Shown: positions 21,408 to 29,625 of the stretch, piece by piece
Layout of the letters: every line of letters starts with the position of its first letter
How positions within the stretch are numbered: the stretch's first letter is position 1
Translations under genes and position numbers: made by a program
Assembly (NCBI RefSeq): GCF_031157275.1
Contig: NZ_JAVIFW010000017.1
Span: forward strand, 124,001-188,000
DNA length: 64,000 nucleotides
Source: Streptomyces sp. LHD-70
Lineage (GTDB): Bacteria; Actinomycetota; Actinomycetes; Streptomycetales; Streptomycetaceae
Direction of reading: 5' to 3'
The notes under the pieces: model-generated
Database searches by the model: none
Told to the model about the DNA's origin: nothing
Seen by the model: only the letters and a program-made list of their open reading frames with translations

Positions 21408-22072
21408 TTGGCCAGCTCCGCCTCGATGGCCGCCTTGAAGTCCTGCTCCGACTGGATCTGCGGGCGCTGGCCGTTGATGAAGAACGTCGGCGTGCCCTGC
21501 ACCCCGAGCTTCAGGCCGTCCTGGCGGTCCTTCTCGACCCGCTTCGCGGTCGCCGGGTCCTTCCAGTCCGCCTCGAACTTCTTCATGTCCAGGCCCAGTT
21601 CACGCGCGAAGCCACGGAAGGTCTTCTCGTGCGAGACCTGCTGGTCGCCCCAGCTCTCCTGGGTCTCGTACATCTTCTGGTACATCGCCTCCAGCTTCCC
21701 CTGCTTGGAGGCCGCCTCCACCGCACGGGCGGCCAGCTCGGCGTTCTTGTGGGCAGGGATCGGGAAGTACCGCATCACGAACGTCACCCGTCCCTCGTAC
21801 TCCTCGCGCAGCTGCTCCACGACGGGGAACGCAGCCCGGCACGACTCGCACTCCAGGTCCAGGAACTCCACGACGGTCACCTTGCCGTCCTTCGCCGTCG
21901 ACAGCCGGTGACTGTCGGGCCGGACCAGCACCGAAGCCGGGGCGGCCTTGTCCTGGCCGTCATCCGCGCGGTCCTCGGACGTCTCGGGGGTTCCGTTGGC
22001 CGCCAGCAGCGCACCAACCACCGCCAGTACGAGGGCGACCAGCGCCAGGGAGATCTTCAGGTTCTTCGTCAT
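21404..22072 (-). CDS. DsbA-like thiol-disulfide oxidoreductase, membrane-anchored
   Basis: A 222-residue protein with one N-terminal membrane anchor (LALVALVLAVVGALLAA, residues 8-24) and an exported thioredoxin-fold domain. The active site is CESC in VVEFLDLECESCRAAFP (about residues 71-87), and the cis-proline loop is GVQGTPTFFING. This is the actinobacterial DsbA-like family that forms disulfides in exported proteins. It is first in the run DsbA-VKOR-CcdA-ArsR-SCO, combining oxidising and reducing arms of extracytoplasmic thiol chemistry. The ATG at 22072 begins just before the membrane anchor. Confidence 0.9.
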   Translation of the reverse strand: MTKNLKISLALVALVLAVVGALLAANGTPETSEDRADDGQDKAAPASVLVRPDSHRLSTAKDGKVTVVEFLDLECESCRAAFPVVEQLREEYEGRVTFVMRYFPIPAHKNAELAARAVEAASKQGKLEAMYQKMYETQESWGDQQVSHEKTFRGFARELGLDMKKFEADWKDPATAKRVEKDRQDGLKLGVQGTPTFFINGQRPQIQSEQDFKAAIEAELAK

Positions 22073-22475
22073 GAGCCTTCTGCCGATGAGGAGAGACAGG
22101 GGAACGGGCACGCGCGCCTCCCCCACCCCGGCATCCCGCAGCCTGGCGACGCATCGACACACTAACGGACATTGATGTGTCGCTGGACAGTGCCCCAGAA
22201 GTGGCCCCTCTGCGGGGGCACGTACGTGATCACGGCCATCCCTGCAAGGCACACCAGTGCGTACGAATCCGCAACCGCCCCTCACCGTCAGACCGGAACC
22301 ATCGCCGCCCCCGTGACGCCCACCGTGCACGCATCGAGCGGGGACCGGTCCACCCTGTCCCAGGCCGCGTGAACCACCGCGTGCAGCACGAGACTTGGCC
22401 GCCGCCCCGCTCCGCGCGGGCGGCGGCCGCTGCACGAACAGGGTCGAGGCAGCGGAAAATGCCTCTCAAACGCGC
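22073..22475. other. intergenic region upstream of the redox operon
   Basis: About 400 bases with no supported gene. It contains an inverted repeat CGACACA-N14-TGTGTCG (22155-22161 with 22176-22182), 83 bp upstream of the DsbA-like start. That position suits an operator for one of the ArsR sensors, though this is untested. The remaining sequence has no recognisable feature. Confidence 0.4.
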
Positions 22476-23522
22476 TCAACTGATGCGAACGCCCCACATG
22501 AACGGCATGCCGCTGGTGCTGATCGGCTCATAGCGCACCTGCGCCCCGGGCTTGGGCGCGTGGAGGATCTGACCGTTGCCGGCGTAGAAGCCGACGTGGC
22601 TGAGGTCGTCGCGCATGATGATGAGGTCCCCCGGCTGGAGTGCGCTCAGGGAGTCGATCCTCGTACCGGCATTGGCCTGCGCCTGTGACGTACGGGGTAG
22701 GGAGACGCCCGCCTGCTTAAAGGCCCAGGAGGTCAGTCCGGAGCAGTCGAACGAGCTGGGGCCGGAGGCGCCCCAGACGTACGGCATGCCGACCCTGCTC
22801 TTGGCGGCGCTGAAAGCCGCAGCGGTGCGCTGCGACGCACTCGCCTCGTTGCCGAGTTCGGCCCGCTCGCTGGCGCGGTTGGCGCGCTCTTCCTCCGCGG
22901 CGATCTTGGCGCGCTCCTCTGCCGTCAGCGTGTTGAGGAGCTTCTGGGCCTTGCCGAGCTTGCCCTGGATTTCCTTCTTCTTCTCGCGCAGCTCTTTCTG
23001 GGTACCGGCCAGGTCTTCCAGCTTCTCGGCGGCCTGTTGGCGCTGCTGGTCGAGGGTGCGCTGCTTGGCCTGGGCGAGCTTCAGTGTGGCGGACTGCTTG
23101 CTGCCGATCCGGTCGAGGGCGGCCGCCTTGTCCAGGTAGCCGTCGGGGTCGGAGGACAGGAACAGCTGCACGGACGGGTCGATCCCGCCACCTCGGTACT
23201 GTGCGGCCGCTATGGAGCCGAGCCCGCGCTGGAGTTCGTTGAGCTCTTCGCGGCCACGGGCCACGACATCCTGCAGATCGCCGATCTCCTTCTGCAGTTT
23301 TTCCCGCTTCTCGTTCGACCCGTTGTACTTCTCGGTGGCTTGCGTCGCCTCTTCGTAGAGGCGGTCGACCTGGGCCTTGACGCCCTTCTTGGTGGGATCC
23401 GGCAGCGGGTCGGCCTGGGCCGACGGTGCGGAGACGACAATGGCTGCGGCGGTTGCGGCGGTCGCGCCGACCATGGACGTGTATGCCCGGCTCGGCTGCT
23501 TGGGTCGACGGTGTGACGCCAC
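22476..23522 (-). CDS. NlpC/P60 family peptidoglycan hydrolase with coiled-coil domain
   Basis: A 348-residue secreted cell-wall endopeptidase (RipA/IipA-like), expected to cut the D-Glu-mDAP type bond in peptide stems. A signal peptide ends near AQA-DP (about residue 37). Residues 45-230 form a long alpha-helical coiled coil rich in K/E/Q. The C-terminal NlpC/P60 domain (about 232-348) has Cys260 in DCSGLTSW, His309 in SHVGFYAG and the third polar residue His321 in LHAPKPG. The start is GTG at 23522 behind GGAGGAGAGGGAG. It is a single gene with its own promoter region and no obvious tie to its neighbours. Confidence 0.93.
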   Translation of the reverse strand: MASHRRPKQPSRAYTSMVGATAATAAAIVVSAPSAQADPLPDPTKKGVKAQVDRLYEEATQATEKYNGSNEKREKLQKEIGDLQDVVARGREELNELQRGLGSIAAAQYRGGGIDPSVQLFLSSDPDGYLDKAAALDRIGSKQSATLKLAQAKQRTLDQQRQQAAEKLEDLAGTQKELREKKKEIQGKLGKAQKLLNTLTAEERAKIAAEEERANRASERAELGNEASASQRTAAAFSAAKSRVGMPYVWGASGPSSFDCSGLTSWAFKQAGVSLPRTSQAQANAGTRIDSLSALQPGDLIIMRDDLSHVGFYAGNGQILHAPKPGAQVRYEPISTSGMPFMWGVRIS

Positions 23523-23734
23523 GGGGCAAACTCCCTCTCCTCCGCCGCCACCCCGGGTGGGTGACCGACAGCCGCGAAGAACTGAGGCCAGAGCTTAACT
23601 GCTAAGCAGATTAGCCCGAAGCGGGGGGTTCGCTCGGGCCGTGCACCCTCCTCCATCCACAGCTCCAGCCCCTGACAGCCCGTCACATGAGCGGCGTGAA
23701 GGCAGGGCCCGCCGCTCGCAGACCGAGGACGAGA

Positions 23735-25246
23735 TCAGCGCTCCGGTCCGGGCTGCGCTCGACTGCGCGTAACCGCCGGAACCTCTCCCCCTGCGTCGGA
23801 GGCGGACGACGGACGATGGGACTTCTTGAGCAACGTCGCTACGAGGACAGCCCCGAGCGCGAGGACGGCGGCGGCGACGGCGAGCGCGAAGGAGAAGCCT
23901 TCGGTCGCCGCGCGCAGCCGACCTTCCTCTGCAGCCCGGGCGTCGCTACGGCCCACGGCCAGAGCGACAAGCACCGCCACCCCCACAGCGCCTCCGACCT
24001 GTTGGACGGCACTCAGGAGGGCCGAGCCGAGCCCGGCGTTCTCCTCGGTGGTGCCCGTGAGGGCAGCGACGGTCAGGGCAGGCAGGCTCAGCCCGCATCC
24101 CAGGCTCGTGACGAGCATGCCGGGCAGGACCCCGGAGGCGTAACTGTCGCTCGGTGCCACCCCGGAGAGCAGCAGCAGTCCGGCAGCGGTGAGCAGGAAC
24201 GCCCCGACGAGGGCCGGCCGCACGCCGAGCCTGGCCACCGCCCGGGAGGAGAGCCACATGCCCGCGAGGATTCCGGCGCCGTAGGGCAGGTAGGCGAGTC
24301 CCGCCGTGAGAGGCCCGTAGCCCAGGACGGTCTGCAGGTGCACCATCAGCAGGAAGGCCATCGCGTACATCGCGGCGGAGAACAACAGGGTCGCCCCGTT
24401 GGCGACGGCGCGGAAGCGGAAGGACAGGAACGCCAACGGCACCAGTGGCTCGGCAGTTCGCGCCTCGACCGCGAGGAAAGCGACGGCCAGGAGCCCGGCG
24501 AAGCCCAGCGGCCCGACGACGACCGGGTCCGTCCAGCCCAACTCCCCGGTCTGGAGGAGGCCGTAGACCAGTGACACCAGGGCGCCGGTGCCAAGTACCG
24601 CACCGGGTACGTCGATTCGGGCCGCGTGCCCGGACCGGCTCTCGGGGACCAGGCGCGGGAGCAGCACGACGGCCACCGCGGCAACCGGCAGGTTGATGAG
24701 GAAGATCCAGCGCCAGGAGGCGAGGCCGGTCAACGCACCGGAGATCACCAGTCCCGTCGTGCCGCCCAGAGCCGCGATCCCGCCCCAGATGCCGAACGCC
24801 TTGGCGCGCTCCTCGGTGCCGGGGAACAGGAGGGTGATCAGCGCCAGCGCGGCCGGGCTGGCCATCGCCGATCCGGCGCCCTGGACGAACCGCCCGGCCA
24901 CGAGCTGCCAGGGCTCCTGCGCGAGCCCGCAGACGAGACTCGCAGCGCCGAACAGCACCACCCCGGTCAGGAAGACGAGCCTGCGGCCCAGCAGGTCGGC
25001 CATGCGGCCGAACAGCAGCAACAGGCCGCCGAAGGCAAGGAAGTAGGCGTTGACGACCCAGGCCAGACCCGCGCTGCTGAAGCCGAGGTCGTCGCGCACG
25101 CTGGGGAGCGCGACACTCACCACGTTGTCGTCCAGGACGAGCATGAACTGTACGAAGCACAACACCACCAGGGCAGGCCCACGACGCCCAACGGCCCGCT
25201 TCTCGTGCGTCGTTGGCGCCGGCGTCACGCTGGGTGTGTTTGCCAT
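23735..25246 (-). CDS. MFS drug transporter, DHA2 (14-TM) family
   Basis: A 503-residue multidrug/antibiotic efflux protein with about 14 hydrophobic segments. Signatures include FVQFMLVLDDNVVSVALPSV (DHA2 motif near TM1), the loop motif LLLLFGRMADLLGRR (motif A) and GRFVQGAGSAMASPAALALI (motif C region). Proton-driven export of a small amphipathic compound is expected. It is divergently transcribed from an AraC regulator 84 bp away, and their shared gap has an inverted repeat, so that regulator probably controls it. Confidence 0.9.
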   Translation of the reverse strand: MANTPSVTPAPTTHEKRAVGRRGPALVVLCFVQFMLVLDDNVVSVALPSVRDDLGFSSAGLAWVVNAYFLAFGGLLLLFGRMADLLGRRLVFLTGVVLFGAASLVCGLAQEPWQLVAGRFVQGAGSAMASPAALALITLLFPGTEERAKAFGIWGGIAALGGTTGLVISGALTGLASWRWIFLINLPVAAVAVVLLPRLVPESRSGHAARIDVPGAVLGTGALVSLVYGLLQTGELGWTDPVVVGPLGFAGLLAVAFLAVEARTAEPLVPLAFLSFRFRAVANGATLLFSAAMYAMAFLLMVHLQTVLGYGPLTAGLAYLPYGAGILAGMWLSSRAVARLGVRPALVGAFLLTAAGLLLLSGVAPSDSYASGVLPGMLVTSLGCGLSLPALTVAALTGTTEENAGLGSALLSAVQQVGGAVGVAVLVALAVGRSDARAAEEGRLRAATEGFSFALAVAAAVLALGAVLVATLLKKSHRPSSASDAGGEVPAVTRSRAQPGPER

Positions 25247-25278
25247 ACGACGACGCTATGCACCCTCCGCGCCGGCCG

Positions 25279-25311
25279 CGATGCGCTACGAGGCCACGTC
25301 ATATCGCATCG
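25279..25311. promoter_or_regulatory. candidate operator between MFS and AraC genes
   Basis: Inverted repeat CGATGCG (25279-25285) and CGCATCG (25305-25311) with 19 bases between, in the 84-bp divergent gap. The arm spacing fits a dimeric AraC-type regulator. Confidence 0.4.
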
Positions 25312-25330
25312 GGGACATACGCTGGGCGGC

Positions 25331-26182
25331 ATGGCCGATGCCGTCGAAGGCGCCGTCCCGGCAGGCGTGGGCGCGATCGTCGTCGGAAACTTTCCGTTGG
25401 CGTCCGGGCAGTGGTTCGTCCCCCACAGCCATCCGCAGCACCAACTGGCATGGGCACGGCGGGGAGTGCTCGGTGTCGCCGTCGGCGAGGACTACTGGGT
25501 GCTGCCGCGCACACGGGCCCTCTGGCTGCCCGCCGGGGTCGTCCACCGGACCGGCGCGACCCGCGACGCGGTGCTGTGCAGCCTGTACTTCGAGCCGGAC
25601 AGATGCGCGCTGGACTGGACGGAACCCACGCCGGTCGGCGTCGACGGTCTCCTCGCCCACCTGATCGCCCACCTCGACCGCAAGAACCTCCCCGACGACG
25701 CGCGACTGCGGGCCGAGGCGGTCGTGCTCGACCTGCTGCACCCCCTGCCCGCCACACCCATCGACGTACCGGACCCCACCGACGACCGCGTACGCGCCGT
25801 GGCCGACGCGCTGCTAGCCGACCCGGCGGACCCGCGGAGCCTCGAAGCGCACGCGCGGGCCGTCGGGGTGAGCCGACGCACCCTGACCCGGTTGTTCGTT
25901 CAGGACACCGGCATGAGTTTTGACCGCTGGCGCACCCATGCACGGCTGCGTGCCGCCCTCCCGCTCCTCGCCGAGGGACAGCCGGTTTCCCGAGTGGCAC
26001 ACGCCGTGGGGTACGCGACACCCAGCGCCTTCCTCGCGGCGTTCCGGCGCACCGTCGGCACCTCCCCCGGCCGCTACCTCAACGGCGACGCTCCGTTCGA
26101 GGAAGAGGGCGCCTTCAGCGCACCGGGCGCAGTCCGGCCAGCGTCACGTCGACCAGGCGCTGCACCGCGGCCTTCGACTTGA
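25331..26182 (+). CDS. AraC family transcriptional regulator
   Basis: A 283-residue regulator with an N-terminal cupin-like sensor domain (VPHSHPQHQLAWARRGVLGV at about residues 30-49 and LWLPAGVVHR) and a C-terminal double helix-turn-helix (DPRSLEAHARAVGVSRRTLT ... PVSRVAHAVGYATPSAFLAA, ending GTSPGRYL). Such cupin-AraC proteins often regulate an adjacent efflux gene in response to a small molecule, here the divergent DHA2 exporter. Its 3' end overlaps the convergent TetR gene by 68 bases. Confidence 0.9.
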   Translation: MADAVEGAVPAGVGAIVVGNFPLASGQWFVPHSHPQHQLAWARRGVLGVAVGEDYWVLPRTRALWLPAGVVHRTGATRDAVLCSLYFEPDRCALDWTEPTPVGVDGLLAHLIAHLDRKNLPDDARLRAEAVVLDLLHPLPATPIDVPDPTDDRVRAVADALLADPADPRSLEAHARAVGVSRRTLTRLFVQDTGMSFDRWRTHARLRAALPLLAEGQPVSRVAHAVGYATPSAFLAAFRRTVGTSPGRYLNGDAPFEEEGAFSAPGAVRPASRRPGAAPRPST

Positions 26183-26690
26183 GCCCGCCGGCTGCCGCGA
26201 GGGCGTGCAGGCAGTAGCTCGCGAGTTCGCCCGCGGGGACGTCGTTCCGGATGTCGCCGGATCGTGCACCCTCGGACAGCAGGTCTCGGATGAAGCCCGT
26301 CAGGTGTTGCTGCGCCCGCGCGACGTGCTCGCCCTGGTGCAACAGTGCGCCGAGTTCGCCGCCGTGCCCGTGGCGTTGCCGCTGGATGTGCGCGTAGGCC
26401 GTGAGAACAGCTTCGAGTCGTTCCTCCGCGCTGCCCGCCCCGTCCCGGAGTTCGCCGAGCTGGTGCAGATGGGCGTGGATCTGGTTCTCGTGCCAGGCGG
26501 CCAGGATCGATTCGACGTCGGGGAAGTACTTGTAGAGCGTCGCCCGGCCGATGCCGGACTCTTCGGCGATCTTCGACATGGTCACGCCCCGCAGGCCATG
26601 CTCCGCGACCAGCATCGCCGTGGTGTCCAGGACCGTGTCGCGCACCGCACGGCGATGCGCCTCGATCGTCTCGTTCCACAACTTCGGCAC
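26115..26690 (-). CDS. TetR family regulator
   Basis: A 191-residue TetR repressor starting at GTG 26690. The helix-turn-helix reads MLVAEHGLRGVTMSKIAEES and GIGRATLYKYFPDVESILAAW (residues about 26-66). The C-terminal half is a helical ligand-binding domain with several His (HIQRQRHGHGGELGALLHQG). It is divergent from a two-gene membrane operon, and a palindrome lies between the -35 and -10 of that operon's promoter, so this is its probable repressor. The 3' end overlaps the AraC gene. Confidence 0.88.
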   Translation of the reverse strand: MPKLWNETIEAHRRAVRDTVLDTTAMLVAEHGLRGVTMSKIAEESGIGRATLYKYFPDVESILAAWHENQIHAHLHQLGELRDGAGSAEERLEAVLTAYAHIQRQRHGHGGELGALLHQGEHVARAQQHLTGFIRDLLSEGARSGDIRNDVPAGELASYCLHALAAAGGLKSKAAVQRLVDVTLAGLRPVR

Positions 26691-26730
26691 GCGCCCACTC
26701 TACGTGGCGACCTGGTCGATACAGTATGAC

Positions 26731-26759
26731 TTGACGTAGACAGACTGTCTCGATAAATC
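26731..26759 (+). promoter_or_regulatory. promoter of the small membrane operon with TetR operator
   Basis: TTGACG (26731-26736) and ATAAAT (26753-26758) are 16 bases apart and face the downstream membrane genes. The perfect palindrome AGACAG-A-CTGTCT (26738-26750) lies between the boxes, a typical TetR operator position. A 20-bp sequence is duplicated in the leader at about 26777-26819. Confidence 0.6.
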
Positions 26760-26850
26760 TGGCTGCGACAGCGGACGGCGGCGGTCGGCTGCGGCCGGCG
26801 GCGGTCGGCTGCGGCCGGCTTCACTGCCGCGTACGACGAAGGAGTTCGCC

Positions 26851-27030
26851 ATGTCTGATTCGCCCACGCCCCAGGACAGTGGTGCGACGCCCGGTCGCGA
26901 GCCGGTCCCCGGCACCCCGCGCTGGGTGAAGGTGTCCGGGGCCGTCGCGCTCGCCCTGGTCGTCGCGTTCCTCCTCCTGCACCTCACCGGCAGCGGCTTC
27001 GGCAGCGGCATGCACTCCGGCGGTCACTGA
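26851..27030 (+). CDS. small single-pass membrane protein
   Basis: A 59-residue protein with a Pro/Gly-rich N-terminus, one membrane segment (VSGAVALALVVAFLLLHL, about residues 28-45) and a Gly/His-rich tail ending GMHSGGH. A GAAGGAG site precedes the ATG at 26851. Its TGA overlaps the ATG of the next gene (TGATG), so the pair is translationally coupled. Function unknown; the small His/Met tail could bind metal. Confidence 0.7.
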   Translation: MSDSPTPQDSGATPGREPVPGTPRWVKVSGAVALALVVAFLLLHLTGSGFGSGMHSGGH

Positions 27031-27569
27031 TGGCCATGGCACCGCGCCTGCGCAAGGCCGCTCTCACCGCCCACGTCATGTGCTCGGTCGGCTGGCTGGG
27101 CTCGGTCGCCGTCTTCCTGGCCCTCGCGATCACCGGACTGACCAGCACGGACGGCCAGTTGGCGGGTGCGGTCTACGTTGCGATGGAGGTGACCACCTGG
27201 TCGGTGATCGTCCCGCTGAGTCTCGCGTCGCTGTTGACCGGCGTGATCCAGTCACTGGGCACACCTTGGGGTCTGCTGCGGCACTACTGGGTTGTAGTGA
27301 AGCTGGCGCTGACCGTGCTGGCCACCGTTCTCCTGCTCGTACACACCCAGCCGATCGCCTACGTGGCGGACATGGCGGCGGGTTCAGCGGTTACCGGCGC
27401 CGAGCTGGGCGGGCTGAGGGTGCAGCTCGTCGCTGACGCGGCCGCCGCACTGCTGGTGCTGCTGACGACCACGGCTCTCTCGGTCTTCAAGCCCCAGGGC
27501 AGGACCCGCTACGGATGGCGCAAGCGGCGGGAGCAGGGCCAGTCCTCCGCGGTGATGGGCGCTGTGTGA
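27030..27569 (+). CDS. integral membrane protein, function unknown
   Basis: A 179-residue protein with four to five hydrophobic segments (for example SVGWLGSVAVFLALAITGL and VVKLALTVLATVLLLVH). It looks like the DUF2269-type predicted membrane proteins common in Streptomyces, though I cannot confirm the family. It starts at an ATG overlapping the previous stop; an ATG six bases on is also possible. It is presumably controlled by the divergent TetR and ends 27 bases from the convergent M56 gene. Confidence 0.75.
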   Translation: MAMAPRLRKAALTAHVMCSVGWLGSVAVFLALAITGLTSTDGQLAGAVYVAMEVTTWSVIVPLSLASLLTGVIQSLGTPWGLLRHYWVVVKLALTVLATVLLLVHTQPIAYVADMAAGSAVTGAELGGLRVQLVADAAAALLVLLTTTALSVFKPQGRTRYGWRKRREQGQSSAVMGAV

Positions 27570-27596
27570 GGGTGCGGGCTGAGCGGCGTACCCGGA

Positions 27597-28514
27597 TCAG
27601 ACCGCGTGCCCGCACGTGAACAGCAGCGGGAGCAGCGGAGCCGCCACCGAGGCCACCACGACCCCCACCCAGGTCGCGCGGCGGGGCCGCGCCTGCGGGG
27701 TGAGGATGCGGCGCAGCCGGATGAGCGCGCCGGGGCCGCCCGCCCCCATGGCCGCCTGAGGCGCGGGCCCCGGGCCGACCTCGCACATCGCTGTGGCCAG
27801 CTCCTCACGTGCGTGGAACCGCAGCGCGTGGTCGTCGGCGGCCATCTCCAGGAGCAGTGGCGTCTGCTGCCTTGCGTGCCGGGCGAGCGGCAGCCCGGGG
27901 AAGGCCCGGCCAAACGCCTCCGTCACCAGGAGAAACAAATGGTGCCGCCCCTCGATGTGCGCCCGCTCGTGTGCGAGAACGGCCCGCAGCTGCGGGCCGG
28001 ACAGGACGTCCAGGGCGCCCCGGGTGACGACCACCCGACAGGCGCGCCCCGGCAGGCAGTAGACCGCGGGGGCGTCGTGCTCCACGATCGTGGCGTCGTA
28101 CGCGGCTGCCGGGCTGCCGACCAGAGCCAGCATGTCGAGTTGACGCTGCCGGGCCCGGCGCGACCTCCTCGCCGTGCGGAGCAGCCACCCCAGAGGCAGC
28201 AACACGATGATCGCCGGGCCGAGGAGGGCGGCGACGTCACTGAACGCGGGCGTCATATCGCCCGCGCGAGCCTCGGCCACCACGCCGCAGGCGCTGAGCA
28301 GCCCCAGCAGGCCGCTGTGCACGTGCTGCTGCTCGGCCAGGACCACGTGGTTCAGCGCCAAGGCGGCGGACACGACGAAGGACACGATCAGGCCCAGCCA
28401 CGCGAGCACCGCGACGGTCGGGGCCTGGTGCGCCCAGCGCGCCCGCACCAGGAGATACGGGACGACAGCACCCACCAGAAGGGCGTAGCAGGTCAGCGTC
28501 ACAGCGGTGCTCAT
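27597..28514 (-). CDS. M56 family membrane metalloprotease, second copy
   Basis: A 305-residue paralogue of the M56 protein at 5.2-6.1 kb. It has four hydrophobic segments and the zinc motif HERAH at residues 182-186, followed by LLLEMAADDHALRF with the third ligand candidates. It again lacks a sensor domain. Its start at 28514 overlaps the stop of the BlaI-like gene (ATGA). The pair lies divergent from the His/Met-rich secreted protein operon beginning at 29061, which may be its regulated target (inference). Confidence 0.85.
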   Translation of the reverse strand: MSTAVTLTCYALLVGAVVPYLLVRARWAHQAPTVAVLAWLGLIVSFVVSAALALNHVVLAEQQHVHSGLLGLLSACGVVAEARAGDMTPAFSDVAALLGPAIIVLLPLGWLLRTARRSRRARQRQLDMLALVGSPAAAYDATIVEHDAPAVYCLPGRACRVVVTRGALDVLSGPQLRAVLAHERAHIEGRHHLFLLVTEAFGRAFPGLPLARHARQQTPLLLEMAADDHALRFHAREELATAMCEVGPGPAPQAAMGAGGPGALIRLRRILTPQARPRRATWVGVVVASVAAPLLPLLFTCGHAV

Positions 28515-28963
28515 GCGTCGCCCCGTCGCTTCGCCGCCCTCAGCGCGCCCCTGAGGGCATCGGCCTCCTCGGAAGACATCTGCTCCACGAAGCTGAGGAG
28601 GGCACCCGCCGGGTCCGGGTTGCTGCCCAGGGCCTCCTGCATGAGCGCGGCCGTGTACTGCTGCCGGGTGCAGGTGGGCTCGTACACCCAGGCCCTGCCC
28701 TCCTTCTCGCGCCGCAGCATGCCCTTGCGGTGGAGGATCTCGGCCACGGTCTTGACCGTGCTGTAGGCGACGGGGCGCTTCTTGTTGATGTCGGTCAGCA
28801 CATCGCGCGCGGTCGCCGGCCTGCCCCAGGCCCATAGGCGGTTCATGATCTCCGCCTCCAGCTCACCCAGCTGACGCAACGCCGCTCCTTCCGCTCCCGG
28901 AGTCCGGCCCGCTCGCCCCTCCAGCACCCACGACCAGTCATCGTAGTCACCGGATTCGCCCAC
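28511..28963 (-). CDS. BlaI/MecI/CopY family repressor, second copy
   Basis: A 150-residue winged-helix repressor. LGELEAEIMNRLWAWGRPAT, the recognition segment RPVAYSTVKTVAEILHRKGM and GRAWVYEPTCTRQQYTA are family-typical. The start used is GTG 28963; the N-terminal 30 residues are not conserved family sequence and the true start could be downstream. Some members of the family (CopY) sense copper, which would suit the neighbouring DUF6153/DUF305 genes, but the CxCxxxxCxC copper motif of CopY is absent. Confidence 0.82.
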   Translation of the reverse strand: MGESGDYDDWSWVLEGRAGRTPGAEGAALRQLGELEAEIMNRLWAWGRPATARDVLTDINKKRPVAYSTVKTVAEILHRKGMLRREKEGRAWVYEPTCTRQQYTAALMQEALGSNPDPAGALLSFVEQMSSEEADALRGALRAAKRRGDA

Positions 28964-29060
28964 GCCGGGGCTCGTACCTGCTCGTACCGGAGGCCGGGTA
29001 CCGGTCCCGTGCCGCGCACTTGCAGTCGCTTAGGTAGCCTCGGCAGCGGAGGTTCCAGCG

Positions 29061-29531
29061 ATGAGCGTGAGCAAGTACGTACGAGCGGGCGGTGCCCTTG
29101 CGCACCTTCTGCTGGTCGTCGTGCTCGCGTTCGGTGTGTTCGTGATGCACACCGTCGGGCATCCGGACGAGTCCTCGGGGGGCGGGATGAGCGCTGGAGC
29201 GCACTCGTCCGCCCCGCACGGCGATGCCGCCCTCGACGTGGCTACGACCGATGCGGCCATGACTACGGCTGCTGCCGGTGCTGCCGGGCACGAGTCCGCC
29301 AACGCCCAGCACCAGTCGGCGGACGAACCCGCCTCCGGTATGGCGATGGACATGGCGTCGCTCTGCGTCGCGGTGCTCGGTGTCTGGGCGCTCGCGGCGC
29401 TGCTGTACGCGGCGTTCGCACGCCGTCCCGCGTGGCTGGCGGACCTCCTCGCGCGGGCCGTCGTCGCGCTGCGGCCCAACGCGCCGCCACCGAGACCGGA
29501 TCTCACCCAGCTGTCAGTCCTGCGGATTTAG
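29061..29531 (+). CDS. DUF6153 family membrane/secreted protein, first copy
   Basis: A 156-residue protein with an N-terminal hydrophobic segment (AHLLLVVVLAFGVFVMH), a His/Met/Ala-rich extracytoplasmic middle, a second membrane segment (SLCVAVLGVWALAALLYAAF) and a C-terminus ending LSVLRI. These are features of the DUF6153 family often found near copper-handling genes. The middle could bind metal, but no direct evidence exists. It begins a plus-strand operon with DUF305 and the BNR lipoprotein and is divergent from the BlaI-M56 pair. Confidence 0.7.
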   Translation: MSVSKYVRAGGALAHLLLVVVLAFGVFVMHTVGHPDESSGGGMSAGAHSSAPHGDAALDVATTDAAMTTAAAGAAGHESANAQHQSADEPASGMAMDMASLCVAVLGVWALAALLYAAFARRPAWLADLLARAVVALRPNAPPPRPDLTQLSVLRI

Positions 29532-29625
29532 GCCGAACCGTCAGCGCGGGCGCGCTTCGTGCTGCCTCGCGCACTCCGACGTACGGCGAACAGACCTGCA
29601 GTACCGACACCAGAGGTGTATCGAC

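Noticed and set aside
23523..23690. Possible ydaO-type (c-di-AMP) riboswitch upstream of the NlpC/P60 gene
   Set aside because: Such riboswitches often precede Streptomyces cell-wall hydrolase genes, but the leader here is short and I could not find the conserved core.
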